Translations under genes and position numbers: made by a program
DNA from: Deinococcus aerolatus
Lineage (GTDB): Bacteria > Deinococcota > Deinococci > Deinococcales > Deinococcaceae
Length of the DNA: 64,000 nt
Assembly: GCF_014647055.1 (NCBI RefSeq)
Contig: NZ_BMOL01000001.1
Coordinates: 540,096-604,095 of the forward strand
Direction of reading: 5' to 3'
Part shown: one piece after another, positions 8,864-18,870 of the stretch
How positions within the stretch are numbered: position 1 is the first letter of the stretch
Layout: every line of letters starts with the position of its first letter
The notes under the pieces: generated by a model
What the model saw: only the letters and a program-made list of their open reading frames with translations
Databases searched by the model: none
What the model was told of the DNA's origin: nothing

Positions 8864-10363
8864 CTACAGGACCAGCGCCCGCGCGTTGCCGCCCAGCCGG
8901 TCCCACAGCGTGAAGGCTGCGCGGGCGCCGGGGCGAATGACGCCCTCGTCGGCCCAGCCTGCCGCGATGGCAGGCCCGCGCGTGTGCGCCCACAGCACGT
9001 CCTCGGCGGTCATGGCCTCATCCGGGGCCAGCCGCCCGCCGCTGTCGTCCACGCGGGTGATCGCGGCAGCGAAGTTGGCGCGGGGATCGGGGGCCGCCAC
9101 CGGGGCGTCGCTGCCGAAAGCGAGGATGGCCCCCGCTTCCATCAAGGACTTGAAGGCGTAGCTGCCGTCCGCCAGATGCGGCATCAGCTCGCGGATCATG
9201 GGTGCGTCGGCCTGGAGGTGAATGGGCTGCACGCTGCACACCATGCCCCGGTGCCGGGGAATATCGGCGGGGCGCAGGTGCTGGGAGTGTTCAATCCGCA
9301 GGCGAATGCCCCGGGCGTCGGCGGCGGCCCGCAGGTCGTCATAGACGTTCAGCACCTCCGTATTGGCACGGTCCCCAATGGCGTGCGTGACTGGGGTCAG
9401 GCCCAGCGCAATGGCTTGCAGGCCGCGCTCGCGGATCAGGGCGGGCGGGTCCAGGGGAATGCCGGTGCCGGAGCCGTCGGCAAAGCCAGGAGCGTGCAGC
9501 CACGCGGTGCGGCTACCCAGGGCGCCGTCCGCAAAGAACTTGACGCCGCCCCACTGGAACAGCCCGCCCCCGCCGGAGCCGAGGCCCAGCTCGCGGGCCT
9601 GTTCCAGCCGGTCATGCGGCAGGCAGGCCCAGACCCGCAGCGGCAACTCGCCGCGCCCGGCCAGCGTTTGCAGGGCGCGGGGCGACTCGGGCGACTCGTA
9701 GGCCATCGTGTGCGTGCTGACGTACCCGCGCGAGAACAGGTCGTCGGCCCCGCGCCGGGCCGCCGCCAGGTACTCGGCCTCGCTCGGCGCGGGCATCACG
9801 GCGGAGACCAGCCCGCTGGCCTGTTCCAGCAGGCAGCCCAGCGGGCGCACGATCTGACCGCCCTCGGGGTCCGGGGTGGCGTCGGTCACGCCAGCGGCGC
9901 GCAGGGCGGCGCTGTTCACCCATGTCATGTGGTGGTCGCGCGAGTGCAGCTGCACCGGGTGGTGTGGGCTGACCTCGTCCAGCAGGGCCGCCATGGGGTA
10001 GTCGCCCAGGCCCAGTTCGCCCAGCAGAAAGCCGCCGCCGCGAATCCAGGTGCCGGCGGGGGTGTTCATCGCCACCTGCGCGACCCTGGCCTGCACCTCC
10101 GAGACGCTGCGCGCGCCGTGCAGATTGATCTCGGACAGGGAGAAGCCGTACATCACCAGATGGGTGTGGGCGTCGCACAGCCCCGGCGTCAGGATCAGGT
10201 CACGGTGGTCGAGCTGTTCGGCACGCGGCGCCATCGCCTGCAGGTCGTCCGGCCCACCCACCGCCAGCACGCGCCCGCCCCCCACCAGCACGGCAGTGGC
10301 CTGGGGGCGGTGGTCGTCCTGGGTGATCACGGTGGCCTGGATGAGGGTCAGCGGTTCAGTCAT
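8864..10363 (-). CDS. Amidohydrolase, YtcJ-like (amidohydrolase 3)
   Basis: A 499-residue metal-dependent hydrolase. The HxH metal site is H66/H68 in DAHTHL, right after the composite N-terminal beta-sandwich. Further hallmarks are [11 protein letters not shown], the THAIGDRAN histidine and the FGSDAPV aspartate loop near the C-terminus. YtcJ-like enzymes hydrolyse amide or formamide bonds in varied small molecules, and the substrate is unknown. The start at 10363 is preferred over an upstream ATG at 10441: a TAGTCT box (plus 10371-10376) lies 7 nt before it, and homology begins there. It is divergently arranged with the response regulator at 10485. Confidence 0.88.
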   Translation of the reverse strand: MTEPLTLIQATVITQDDHRPQATAVLVGGGRVLAVGGPDDLQAMAPRAEQLDHRDLILTPGLCDAHTHLVMYGFSLSEINLHGARSVSEVQARVAQVAMNTPAGTWIRGGGFLLGELGLGDYPMAALLDEVSPHHPVQLHSRDHHMTWVNSAALRAAGVTDATPDPEGGQIVRPLGCLLEQASGLVSAVMPAPSEAEYLAAARRGADDLFSRGYVSTHTMAYESPESPRALQTLAGRGELPLRVWACLPHDRLEQARELGLGSGGGGLFQWGGVKFFADGALGSRTAWLHAPGFADGSGTGIPLDPPALIRERGLQAIALGLTPVTHAIGDRANTEVLNVYDDLRAAADARGIRLRIEHSQHLRPADIPRHRGMVCSVQPIHLQADAPMIRELMPHLADGSYAFKSLMEAGAILAFGSDAPVAAPDPRANFAAAITRVDDSGGRLAPDEAMTAEDVLWAHTRGPAIAAGWADEGVIRPGARAAFTLWDRLGGNARALVL

Positions 10364-10484
10364 GGGTCGCAGACTAATGCACGCGGGGGCAGCGCTCCTG
10401 CGGCGCCCAGAGCGCGCGCACCCTGTTGGGGCCGTCATCAACCTTCCTCCGCCCAGTCCTCATCCGTCTGTTAGACTGCGCGAT

Positions 10485-11519
10485 ATGCCCCGCATTCTCG
10501 TGGTGGATGACGACGCCGCCATCCTCAAACTCGTCAGCGTGATTCTCAGCCGCGCCGGGCATGAGGTGCGGACCAGCAACCATCCGGTTGAGGCCCTGGA
10601 ACTTCTCAAGGTGTTCACGCCGGATCTGGTGATCAGCGACGTGGTGATGCCGTACATGACCGGCCTGGAATTTCTGGAAAAGCTGCGTGACCACGAGCAG
10701 CTCTCGGCCACCCCGTTCATGCTGCTGAGCAGCCATGCCGAACGCGGCGACGTGCGCCGGGGCATGAACCTGGGCGCCGACGACTATCTGCCCAAGCCGT
10801 TTACCCCGCAGGACCTGACCACCGCCATCGACGCCCGGCTGCGCCGCGCTGGCCTGACCCTGCAGTCCGAGGGCAGCATGCAGGCCAAGGCGCTAGGCAC
10901 CGCGCAGGTGGTGTGGCAGGGCGCGTCGGTGTCGTGGGTCAGCCGCAAGGCCCTGGAACTGTTTTTCTTCCTGCTGGAGCACAAGGAGGTCACCAGCTGG
11001 GAGGCCGCCGAGGCGCTGTGGCCGGAAAAGGACGAGGCCCGCGCCAGTTCGCTGTTCCACACCACCCTGCACCGCCTGCGCCGCAGCCTGAGCAGCGAGA
11101 CGGTGGTCAGCGCCAATCGCCGCTACGCCCTGGCCACCGACCTGAACCCTGAATACGACGTGTACCGCTACGAACTTCTGGCGGCACAGGCCGAACACGG
11201 CAGCCTGGGCCTGGAAGAGATGCGCGAGCTGACCGGGCAGTACGGCACCTTCCTGCCCGGTGCCGACAGCCCCTGGGTGGACGACGTGCGCGCCCGGCTG
11301 GAGCAAAAGCAGCTGAGCGTGCTGAGCCTGGCCGCCCGCGCCGCCACGGATGCGGGCAAGGCCAAGGACGCCGCGCAGTTCCACCAGCGCGCCCTGGCCA
11401 TTGACCCCATGAGCGAACTGGACTGGCAGGGGCTGGCGCGCGCCCTGGACACCATCGGTGACCCACGCGCCCGGCTGGCTGCCCAGCGTGAGGCGTGGTG
11501 GGCCGTGGACCTGGACTGA
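10485..11519 (+). CDS. Response regulator with SARP-like DNA-binding and BTAD domains
   Basis: A 344-residue regulator. Residues 3-120 form a receiver domain with acidic residues D8-D10, phospho-acceptor D52 and conserved K104 in LPKPF. A winged-helix of the OmpR/SARP kind follows (about 145-225, with WEAAEALWP and LHRLRRSL). A C-terminal helical BTAD/TPR region (about 230-344) ends near the DPMSELDW repeat. This order couples phosphorelay input to a SARP-type output, an unusual combination outside Deinococcota and Actinobacteria. No sensor kinase is adjacent. TAGACT (10472-10477) ends 7 nt before the ATG. The HD-GYP gene downstream has its own box, so co-regulation is only suggested. Confidence 0.87.
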   Translation: MPRILVVDDDAAILKLVSVILSRAGHEVRTSNHPVEALELLKVFTPDLVISDVVMPYMTGLEFLEKLRDHEQLSATPFMLLSSHAERGDVRRGMNLGADDYLPKPFTPQDLTTAIDARLRRAGLTLQSEGSMQAKALGTAQVVWQGASVSWVSRKALELFFFLLEHKEVTSWEAAEALWPEKDEARASSLFHTTLHRLRRSLSSETVVSANRRYALATDLNPEYDVYRYELLAAQAEHGSLGLEEMRELTGQYGTFLPGADSPWVDDVRARLEQKQLSVLSLAARAATDAGKAKDAAQFHQRALAIDPMSELDWQGLARALDTIGDPRARLAAQREAWWAVDLD

Positions 11520-11703
11520 GGTCCAGCCCACCAGCTTGCCCGTGGTGGGCGGGTCAGCATTTCCAGCCCTCTTCTTTCTGGCACCGGGCTGCGTCACCGC
11601 CACAGTCTGATGCCCCCTTCCCCCCCAGCAGGCAGGCACAGCGGTTCCACAATTCGCCGCAAAATCATTAAGCTTTCCAGAACGTCGGTGCTACACTCCG
11701 GGC

Positions 11704-13059
11704 GTGTCCTTTCCCGGCGTGTGGTCTCTCTTGCTGTTGTTGCTGGGCACCGGAACCGTGGGCTACGCGGCCTACGCCGACTCCCCCGGACTGATGGCCG
11801 GGGCGGGCCTGCTGCTCACCATCGGGGCGTGGTCCCTGGGTATGGCGTGGCGCTGGGCGGCGCTGCTGGCCTACGTTGCGGCCTTTGTCGCCTCGATGGT
11901 GCTGCCCGGCACGCCCCCGACGCTGCAGGAACTGCTGGGCGCGCTGCTGGTGATTGGCGGCCTGGGCTACATCATCCTGCGCGAACAGGCCACCGAGCGG
12001 GAACTGGCCTGGCAGCGCAACACTGTGGTGGCGCTGCGCAACGGCAGCGAGCGGCTGGCCGAGGCCCGTGACGATCAGTCGATCATCCGCGCCGGAATCG
12101 GAATTCTGAGCACCCTGAAGGTCGCGCCCAACCTGGCCTTCGTGGCCTACCGGCAGGGCACGCCGTACATCCTGGCGGCCAAGGGCGCCTACGAGGCGTT
12201 TCTGGAACGGCCCATCCATCCCAGCCACAACGACAGCCGCAGCGTGCAGGCCGACCACTGGGTCGCCGAGGAAGCCCTGGACCTGCTCAAGAAGCCGCAG
12301 CGCCGCCACTACCACGTCGCGCCGGTTTACGGGCGGGCCTCCAATCACCTGGGCGTGCTGATCCTGACCCGCGACACCGACGTGGCTTTTGACGAGGAGG
12401 AGACCTCGGTGGTGGCCTCCTTTGCGCGGCTGCTGGGCGCACAGCTGGGGCAGATCAGCGCCATCCGTGAACTGCGCGACGCCAACGACCTGACCCTGCG
12501 CTCGCTGGGGGCGGCCCTGGAACGCCGCGACGACGCCACTGGCGGCCACACCACGCGGGTGGTCAGCATGAGCCTGCGTCTGGCCCGCCGCCTGGGCTGG
12601 GACGAGGAACAGGTAAAGGCGCTGCGCTGGGGCGCGTACCTGCACGATCTGGGCAAACTGGCCATCCCCGACGTGATCCTGCACAAGGCCAGCCCGCTGG
12701 ATGTCCCCGAACGGCAGGTGATCCAGACCCACACCACCGTCGGTTACGAGATGTTGCAGGACCTGCACTTTCTGCCGGCCGAGACGCTGGATCTGGTGCG
12801 TTACCACCACGAGCGCTGGGACGGCACCGGTTATCCCGCCCGATTGCGCGGCCAGAACATCCCCGAGACGGCCCGGCTGTTCTCGATTGTCGACGTGTAT
12901 GACGCGCTGTCCAATGCCCGCCCGTACAAGCCGGCCTGGCCCCGTGAGAACGCGCTGGCCGAGATCCGCTCGCAGGCCGGGCGTCAGTTCGACCCGCAGT
13001 ACGTCGACGCCTTTCTGCGCATGATGGCCGAGCAGGAAGACACTGTGCTCCTGAGCTGA
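11704..13059 (+). CDS. Membrane-anchored GAF/HD-GYP phosphodiesterase
   Basis: A 451-residue protein with three to four N-terminal membrane segments (residues 5-92), a GAF-like sensory region (about 115-250) and an HD-GYP domain (265-445). Metal ligands and signature are intact: H281, the HDLGK box at 314-318, HH at 368-369 and WDGTGYP at 372-378. HD-GYP enzymes hydrolyse cyclic di-GMP (some act on cGAMP). Intact motifs suggest activity, triggered by whatever the GAF or membrane part senses. The GTG start at 11704 is supported by TACACT (11692-11697) 6 nt upstream. It follows the response regulator by 184 bases. Confidence 0.9.
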   Translation: MSFPGVWSLLLLLLGTGTVGYAAYADSPGLMAGAGLLLTIGAWSLGMAWRWAALLAYVAAFVASMVLPGTPPTLQELLGALLVIGGLGYIILREQATERELAWQRNTVVALRNGSERLAEARDDQSIIRAGIGILSTLKVAPNLAFVAYRQGTPYILAAKGAYEAFLERPIHPSHNDSRSVQADHWVAEEALDLLKKPQRRHYHVAPVYGRASNHLGVLILTRDTDVAFDEEETSVVASFARLLGAQLGQISAIRELRDANDLTLRSLGAALERRDDATGGHTTRVVSMSLRLARRLGWDEEQVKALRWGAYLHDLGKLAIPDVILHKASPLDVPERQVIQTHTTVGYEMLQDLHFLPAETLDLVRYHHERWDGTGYPARLRGQNIPETARLFSIVDVYDALSNARPYKPAWPRENALAEIRSQAGRQFDPQYVDAFLRMMAEQEDTVLLS

Positions 13060-13115
13060 CCCCCAGGGCTGAATCCCGCCGCCGAGTCCTCAGCGCCGGG
13101 TGTCCAGGCCCAGAC

Positions 13116-14141
13116 CTACCCTTCCCCCGCCCCCAGCAGCGACAGCAGCAGCGCCGGCGTGACCCCGCGCCTGCCCAGCGGGGAGTCGGTGCCGCGGGCC
13201 AGCAGGGCGACCACCGCGCCGGAGCCCAGGTTGAAGCCCAGCCCCGTACGGGTGCCGCGCGCCAGACCGTCGTGCCAGCGCACCTCACTGCCGGCCCCGG
13301 AGACCAGCCAGCCGGGAGCCACGCCGCTCAGGTGGCGGGGCAGGCCAGCGGGCCGCAGCAGCGGCAGGGGCGGCGCACCCAGCCGGGACTGGCCGAAGGC
13401 CAGCAGGTCTGCCGCCGTGCCGAACAGCCCGCCCGCCCCGGCCAGCGGCCCGAAGCCGGTCACGCCCCCGCCGCCCAGCACGCCGGCGGGCCGCACCACC
13501 GCGCTCGCCGGAGCGAGCGACACGTCCAGGCCCAGCGGGCCAGTGACCCAGGAGGCCAGCGCCCGCCCGTAGCCTGCAGCGCTGGCCTCCTCGCCCGCCG
13601 CATACGCCAGCGCCAGCGCCAGCAGCCCCGTTCCCAGATTGGAATACGCAAACCGGGGGGCGCGCGAAGGAGGTGCCCCACCCCACCCGGACCAGCGCCC
13701 GGCGCTGGCGATCACGTCCGGGGCATTCATGCCGCCGTAGGGATCGTGGAAGCGCGTGAAGACCGTGACCGCCGCCCGCGCCGGGTGCATCGGCAGGCCC
13801 GCCGTGTGGGTGGACAGGGCCAGCGGGGTCAGGTGGGCGGGCAGGCGACGGAACGGGCCGCCCAGGCCCGGCAGCGGGGCGTGCCACTCCAGCCGCCCCG
13901 CCGCGACCAGCGCCCCGGCCAGCGCCGCCGTGAAAGGCTTGGTCACGCTGGCAAGTTCGAAGACGCCGCCAGCGTCCACGCCGCCCAGGGACAGCGCGGC
14001 GTGCTGGCCTGCCCGCCACACCGCCAGCACGCCGCCTCGCCGGAAGACCACACGGGTCAGGCCCAGCAGCGGGCCGGCGTCTGCCCCCAGCACCGCCGAG
14101 ACGCGGGCCAGCGCCAGTTTCACGGGGTCACGGCGGAACAT
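13116..14141 (-). CDS. Serine hydrolase, class C beta-lactamase family
   Basis: A 341-residue protein of the penicillin-binding/beta-lactamase fold. The nucleophile motif SxxK is S65-K68 (SVTK), and the YxN motif is Y166-N168 (YSN). The third KTG-type motif is not obvious, though HDGLARG near residue 290 is a candidate H-x-G replacement seen in esterase-like members. No clear signal peptide is present, so it may be cytoplasmic and act as an esterase or peptidase rather than a resistance enzyme. A TAGCCT box (plus 14148-14153) ends 6 nt before the ATG. It is divergent from oligopeptidase B. Confidence 0.85.
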   Translation of the reverse strand: MFRRDPVKLALARVSAVLGADAGPLLGLTRVVFRRGGVLAVWRAGQHAALSLGGVDAGGVFELASVTKPFTAALAGALVAAGRLEWHAPLPGLGGPFRRLPAHLTPLALSTHTAGLPMHPARAAVTVFTRFHDPYGGMNAPDVIASAGRWSGWGGAPPSRAPRFAYSNLGTGLLALALAYAAGEEASAAGYGRALASWVTGPLGLDVSLAPASAVVRPAGVLGGGGVTGFGPLAGAGGLFGTAADLLAFGQSRLGAPPLPLLRPAGLPRHLSGVAPGWLVSGAGSEVRWHDGLARGTRTGLGFNLGSGAVVALLARGTDSPLGRRGVTPALLLSLLGAGEG

Positions 14142-14189
14142 GGGCGCAGGCTAGCGCCCACCCGCGCCCTCCACTGTTACCCTCTAGCC

Positions 14190-16271
14190 ATGCACTCCCA
14201 AGAACAGGCCCGGCCGCCACAGGCCCCGCGCGAACAGGTCCGCCACGACCTCCACGGCGAGCAGCGCCACGACGACTATCACTGGCTCAAGACGCGCGGC
14301 AAGGCCGACGCCAGGGTGCTGGGCCACCTGGAGGCCGAGAACGCCTATCTGGACGCGGTGATGTCGCCGCTGCGAGACACGCAGGCGACGATCTACCAGG
14401 AACTGCTGTCGCACGTGCAGGAGGACGACGAGCAGCCGCCCGTGCAGGACGGCGACTGGCTGTACTTCACGCGCACGCTGGAGGGCCGGGCGCACCCGGT
14501 CTTTCTGCGCCGCCCACTGGCCGGAGGCGACGAGCAGACCCTGCTGGACCTGAACGCCCTCAAGGAGCGCGAGGGCCTGGACAACGTGTGGGTCCACCTG
14601 GCCCGCCCCAGTCCGGACGGGCGCTACTGGGCCTACCTGATGGACCGGACCGGGCAGGAGGTCTGGGACCTGCGCGTGCTGGACACGCAAACCGGCGAAC
14701 TGGCCGAAACCGCCCTGACCGGCCTCAGCGGCTGGACGCTGGCGTGGCACGCGGACAGCGCCGCCCTGCTCTATGCCACCGAGGACGACACCCAGCGCCC
14801 CGATAAAATCTGGCGGCACACGCTGGGCCAGCCACAAGACGCCGACGAACTGCTGTTTCACGAGGCGGATCCCATCTTCCGCGTGGGCGCATCCCGCTCG
14901 GAGAATGGGCACACGCTGCTGATCGTCAGCGAGGCCAACATGGCGCAGGAGTGGCGGGCGCTGGACGCCCACGACCCCACGGCCACGCCGCGGCTGGTCC
15001 TGCCACGCCAGCGGGGCACCGAGGTCATGCTGGCCGACGGCGGCGATCACTGGCTGGCGCTGACCAACGCGGGCGGCGCGGAGGAGTTCAAGCTGGTGAG
15101 CCTGCCCCAGCAGGGGGAGATCAATCTCCCGAACGCTGCCGAGGTGCTGCCCTACACCTCCGAGCGTTATCTGACCGGGATGCACCTGTTCAGAAACCAT
15201 CTGCTGCTCTCCGGGCGTGAGGACGGCTTCACGCGGCTGTGGGTGCTGCCGCGCACCGCAGACGGGTACGGCCCGGCCCGCCGGGTGGAGTTCCCGGAAG
15301 CCAGCTACACCGTCCACATCGGCAGCAACCGGGTGTACGACACCGACACGGCGCGCATCCTCTACACCAGCCTGACCCGGCCCACCGAACATCTGGACCT
15401 GCATCTGAACACGCTGGCCACCGCGCTGGTCAAGGCCACGCCCGTGCCCAACTACGACGCCAGCCTGTACGTCTCCGAGAGGGTCTGGGCCACCGCGCCC
15501 GACGGCGAACAGGTTCCGGTGAGCGTGGTCCGCCGCCGCGACACCGCCCTGCCCGCGCCGACGCTGCTGTACGGCTACGGCAGCTACGGCATCCCCGTCG
15601 ACCCGGGGTTTTCCATGGCCCGGCTGCCGCTGCTGGACCGGGGCTGGGTGTGGGCCACCGCGCACATCCGGGGCGGCTCGGAGCGCGGGCGGCGCTGGTA
15701 CGACGCGGGCCGCCTGAGCCACAAGATGAATACCTTTACCGACTTCGTGGCGGCAGGTGAACACCTGCGAGAAGCGGGCATGGCCACCGATCTGGTGGCG
15801 ATGGGCCGCAGCGCGGGCGGCCTGCTGATGGGCGGGGTGGTCAACCTGCGCCCGGACCTGTGGAAGGCGGCCTTTGTGGGCGTACCGTTCGTGGACGTCC
15901 TGAGCACCATGCTGGACGCCAGCATTCCGCTGACCACAGGGGAGTACGACGAGTGGGGCAATCCCAACGACGCGGCAGCCTACGCCACCATGCGCGCCTA
16001 CAGCCCCTATGACAACCTGAAGGCGGGCTTGTACCCGCACCTGTTCGTGTCCACCGGCCTGAACGATCCGCGCGTGGCGTACTGGGAACCGGCCAAGTAC
16101 GTGGCCCGCCTGCGAACCCTGCGCGAGCCGGGCAGCGGCACGCTGGTGCTAAAAACCAACATGGGCGCGGGCCACGGCGGCAGCAGCGGCCGCTACGACG
16201 CCCTGAACGAGGCGGCGGAGGAATACGCCTTCGCGCTGGCGGCGGTCAACGGGGCACTGCAGCGCGAATGA
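14190..16271 (+). CDS. Oligopeptidase B / S9 family prolyl oligopeptidase
   Basis: A 693-residue cytoplasmic serine peptidase that cleaves short peptides, in this subfamily after basic residues. The N-terminal beta-propeller (about 75-420) opens with the family stretch HDDYHWL. The catalytic alpha/beta-hydrolase domain contains S541 in GRSAGG, D626 in NDPRV and H662 in GHGGSSGR, the expected triad order. An open frame extends about 900 bases upstream but has no homology character. The ATG at 14190 is supported by TACCCT (14178-14183) 6 nt before it. It shares a 48-base divergent promoter region with the beta-lactamase-family gene. Confidence 0.93.
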   Translation: MHSQEQARPPQAPREQVRHDLHGEQRHDDYHWLKTRGKADARVLGHLEAENAYLDAVMSPLRDTQATIYQELLSHVQEDDEQPPVQDGDWLYFTRTLEGRAHPVFLRRPLAGGDEQTLLDLNALKEREGLDNVWVHLARPSPDGRYWAYLMDRTGQEVWDLRVLDTQTGELAETALTGLSGWTLAWHADSAALLYATEDDTQRPDKIWRHTLGQPQDADELLFHEADPIFRVGASRSENGHTLLIVSEANMAQEWRALDAHDPTATPRLVLPRQRGTEVMLADGGDHWLALTNAGGAEEFKLVSLPQQGEINLPNAAEVLPYTSERYLTGMHLFRNHLLLSGREDGFTRLWVLPRTADGYGPARRVEFPEASYTVHIGSNRVYDTDTARILYTSLTRPTEHLDLHLNTLATALVKATPVPNYDASLYVSERVWATAPDGEQVPVSVVRRRDTALPAPTLLYGYGSYGIPVDPGFSMARLPLLDRGWVWATAHIRGGSERGRRWYDAGRLSHKMNTFTDFVAAGEHLREAGMATDLVAMGRSAGGLLMGGVVNLRPDLWKAAFVGVPFVDVLSTMLDASIPLTTGEYDEWGNPNDAAAYATMRAYSPYDNLKAGLYPHLFVSTGLNDPRVAYWEPAKYVARLRTLREPGSGTLVLKTNMGAGHGGSSGRYDALNEAAEEYAFALAAVNGALQRE

Positions 16272-16346
16272 ATTCCGGACTGGGGCGGCAGCAGACCGGA
16301 CACAACGCGGTGTCGTCAGCGAACAGGGCGTTCGGCCGCCCTGCCC

Positions 16347-17585
16347 CTAACGCGGGGCTGGGGCCAGATCGCGCAGCGCCCAGCGCAGGCCCCAGGCGGT
16401 GACAAATCCGGTGGCGGCCAGCAGCAGCCACGGCAGGGCGGGAAAGCCCAGTTGCGCCCCGGTGTCCACCAGCCAGCCGCCTAGCACGCTGCCCACCGCC
16501 CCGCCCACGCCCAGACTGATGGCACTGAACCCGAAGTAGCTGCCCACCTGCTCGGCGGGCGCAAAGCGGGCCGTCAGGGTCTGCTGGGTGGGGTACACCA
16601 GCATGGTGCCCAGGCTGTACAGCGCCACGCACAGCAGCAGTGCGCCGAAGCTGGAGGCCAGTGCCATCAGCCCCAGCGCCAGCCCCACCGTGCCCACCGC
16701 CAGCGTCAGCACCGTGCGGACGCGCAGGTGACGCTCGGCCAGACGCAGCAGCGGGTATTGCAGCGCCACCGCCAGCCCCGCTGACACCGCGTACAGCGGC
16801 CCCGTCGCCTGCGGCCCCGCCAGCGCAATGGCCTTGAGGGTCACCGCCACATTGATCTGCGTGCTGAGCAAAAAGTACCCGATCAGCACCAGCGTGAAGC
16901 GGCGAAACGGCACGTTGGCGGCGGCGGCGCGCAACCCGGCCATGCCGCTGCCGCGTGGGCGCTGTGGCGGGCGCACATGCGGCAGGGTCAGGCCCATCAG
17001 CAGGGCAGCCAGCAGGTACACGGACGCCGAGGCCAGCGCCGCCACCTGAAATCCCAGCCCCAGCAGCGCCGCGCCGATCAGCGGGCCGGTCACCATGCCC
17101 AGGTTGCCCGAGATGCTGGTCAGGCTGAACAGCCGCGAGCGGTGGGCCGGGTGCGTCACCGCGGTGATCGCCGCGTTCTTGGGCGCGTCGAACAGCCCGC
17201 CGCCGATTCCCGCCAGCAGCGCGGAGGCCAGCAGCACCGGCAGCGTGCCGCTGAAGGCCATCCACGCGAAGCCCAGCGAGCGCAGCACGCACCCCGCCAG
17301 AATCAGCGGCTTCGGCCCCACCCGGTCGGCCCACGCCCCGCCCAGCACGGTCAGGCCCTGCTGCGTCAGCTGCCGCAGGCCCAGCACCAGCCCCACGCTG
17401 GCCGCCGCCCAGCCCAGCCCGCCGGACTGGGGCGATCCGGCAAAATGCACCGTGACCAGTGGAATCACGGCGAAGAACCCGCCCCACATTAAAAAATTGG
17501 AGATGATCAGGCCCAGCTGTGCTCCCGACAGACGCAGGGGTGGAGGCTGGACAGGGATAGGCGTGGGGGGCACTGCGACCGTCAC
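16347..17585 (-). CDS. MFS transporter
   Basis: A 412-residue protein with twelve predicted membrane helices and the MFS loop 2-3 motif region GGAWADRVGPKPL. A second-half equivalent is GSYFGFSAISLG. It resembles drug/H+ antiporter-type permeases such as MdtH-like carriers, but substrate specificity cannot be read. The start is a GTG at 17585 with no clear TANNNT box, so the gene is probably transcribed with rodA, whose stop lies about 40 bases upstream on the same strand. It ends convergent to oligopeptidase B. Confidence 0.88.
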   Translation of the reverse strand: MTVAVPPTPIPVQPPPLRLSGAQLGLIISNFLMWGGFFAVIPLVTVHFAGSPQSGGLGWAAASVGLVLGLRQLTQQGLTVLGGAWADRVGPKPLILAGCVLRSLGFAWMAFSGTLPVLLASALLAGIGGGLFDAPKNAAITAVTHPAHRSRLFSLTSISGNLGMVTGPLIGAALLGLGFQVAALASASVYLLAALLMGLTLPHVRPPQRPRGSGMAGLRAAAANVPFRRFTLVLIGYFLLSTQINVAVTLKAIALAGPQATGPLYAVSAGLAVALQYPLLRLAERHLRVRTVLTLAVGTVGLALGLMALASSFGALLLCVALYSLGTMLVYPTQQTLTARFAPAEQVGSYFGFSAISLGVGGAVGSVLGGWLVDTGAQLGFPALPWLLLAATGFVTAWGLRWALRDLAPAPR

Positions 17586-17625
17586 GCGGACCGCCTCTGC
17601 GGCAGCGGCGCGGTGGGCAGGCCGT

Positions 17626-18705
17626 TCAGATTGAGCCCTCGAAGCGGTCCCGGTACACCACGTAGGCCAGCCCCAGCGTGGCCAGCGTGCTGACCAGACT
17701 GCTCAGCCCGTAGCTGATCAGCGGCAGCGTGATGCCGGTCAGCGGCAGCACCCCCAGCGCCGCGCCGATGTTCTCCAGCGCCTGAAAGCCCACCTGTCCC
17801 AGCACGCCCGCGAACAGGATCTGGTCCTGCAGGCGCGGCGAGCCCGCCGCCATGCCCGCCAGCCCCCAGAACAGCAGCCCGTACAGCAGCAGCACGGCCA
17901 GCCCGCCCACCAGACCCTGTTCCTCGGCCCAGGTGCTGAAGGCAAAATCGGTGTGGGCTTCCGGCAGGAAACCGTTGTGTGACTGGCTGCCCGCCTTGTA
18001 CCCCTTGCCCTGGACGCCGCCCGAGCCCACCGCAATGGTGCTCTGGATGACCTGATAGCCCGCTCCGCGCGGGTCCTGGTAGGGATCGAGAAAGATGGTC
18101 AGCCGCTTTTGCTGGTACGGCTCCAGGCGCGGGTACAGCAGCGTGGGCACGGCGGCGCCCACCAGGATCACGGCCAGCAGCGCGTGCCACCACGGAATGC
18201 GGGCGGCCAGCAGCATGATCCCGAAAATGACGCTCAGCACCAGCGCCCCCCCGATGTCCGACACGGCCACCAGCCCCACAGCCGGCAGAAACACCGCCAG
18301 GGCCCACAGGTACGTCTTCAGGCCCCGGTACCCGGCCCGCAGCGCCACCGCCAGCATCAGAATCAACGCAAACTTCAGAACTTCCAGCGGCTGGAACTGC
18401 AGCGGGCCGATCTCGATCCAGTTGCGCTGCCCGTTGACCTCGCGCCCGATCACGAAGGTGCTGGCCTGCAAAAGTAGCGCGGCCCCGTAGATCCACGGCG
18501 CGAATTTATAAACGCGGTCCCGGCCAGCCCACCACAGCAGCGCCAGCGGCACGGCGGCCAGGGCCACACCGATCAACTGCTTGGTGAAGATGCCCGGCGC
18601 GGCGCGCGGCGACAACGCGGCGGTGCTGACCGTCATCAGGCCCACCAGCAGCAGCGCCAGGGTCACCAGCGGAAAACGCAGATCGTATTTAAAGGCTTCC
18701 CTCAC
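17626..18705 (-). CDS. rodA: RodA-type SEDS peptidoglycan glycosyltransferase
   Basis: About 359 residues with ten hydrophobic segments and the SEDS-family signature SHNGFLPEAHTDFAFS followed by EEQGL. SEDS proteins polymerise lipid II into glycan strands with a partner class B PBP. The RodA branch serves lateral growth and FtsW the septum. Length and sequence favour RodA, although no mreB or pbp2 is adjacent. An in-frame GTG at 18711 also exists. I prefer 18705 because a TAGCCT box (plus 18712-18717) would then end 6 nt upstream, as in neighbouring leaderless genes. Being close to minD and minE, it adds to a shape and division theme. Confidence 0.9.
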   Translation of the reverse strand: MREAFKYDLRFPLVTLALLLVGLMTVSTAALSPRAAPGIFTKQLIGVALAAVPLALLWWAGRDRVYKFAPWIYGAALLLQASTFVIGREVNGQRNWIEIGPLQFQPLEVLKFALILMLAVALRAGYRGLKTYLWALAVFLPAVGLVAVSDIGGALVLSVIFGIMLLAARIPWWHALLAVILVGAAVPTLLYPRLEPYQQKRLTIFLDPYQDPRGAGYQVIQSTIAVGSGGVQGKGYKAGSQSHNGFLPEAHTDFAFSTWAEEQGLVGGLAVLLLYGLLFWGLAGMAAGSPRLQDQILFAGVLGQVGFQALENIGAALGVLPLTGITLPLISYGLSSLVSTLATLGLAYVVYRDRFEGSI

Positions 18706-18870
18706 GCCCACAGGCTACGGTACCGGCGGCCAGGGAGGATGGGAACGCAGCCGGAACCGGGACACACCCGGAACGTGCCGTTGAACCTTTTGGATGGCCG
18801 CGCCGTAAACCGGGAGAAGCCCTCACCCTTCGCCCATGGCCGCCGCGCCCTTTCCCCCAGGAGAACCCCC

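Noticed and set aside
13272..14189. In-frame extension upstream of oligopeptidase B
   Set aside because: It overlaps the divergent beta-lactamase-family gene and has no homology character; the leaderless box supports the 14190 start.
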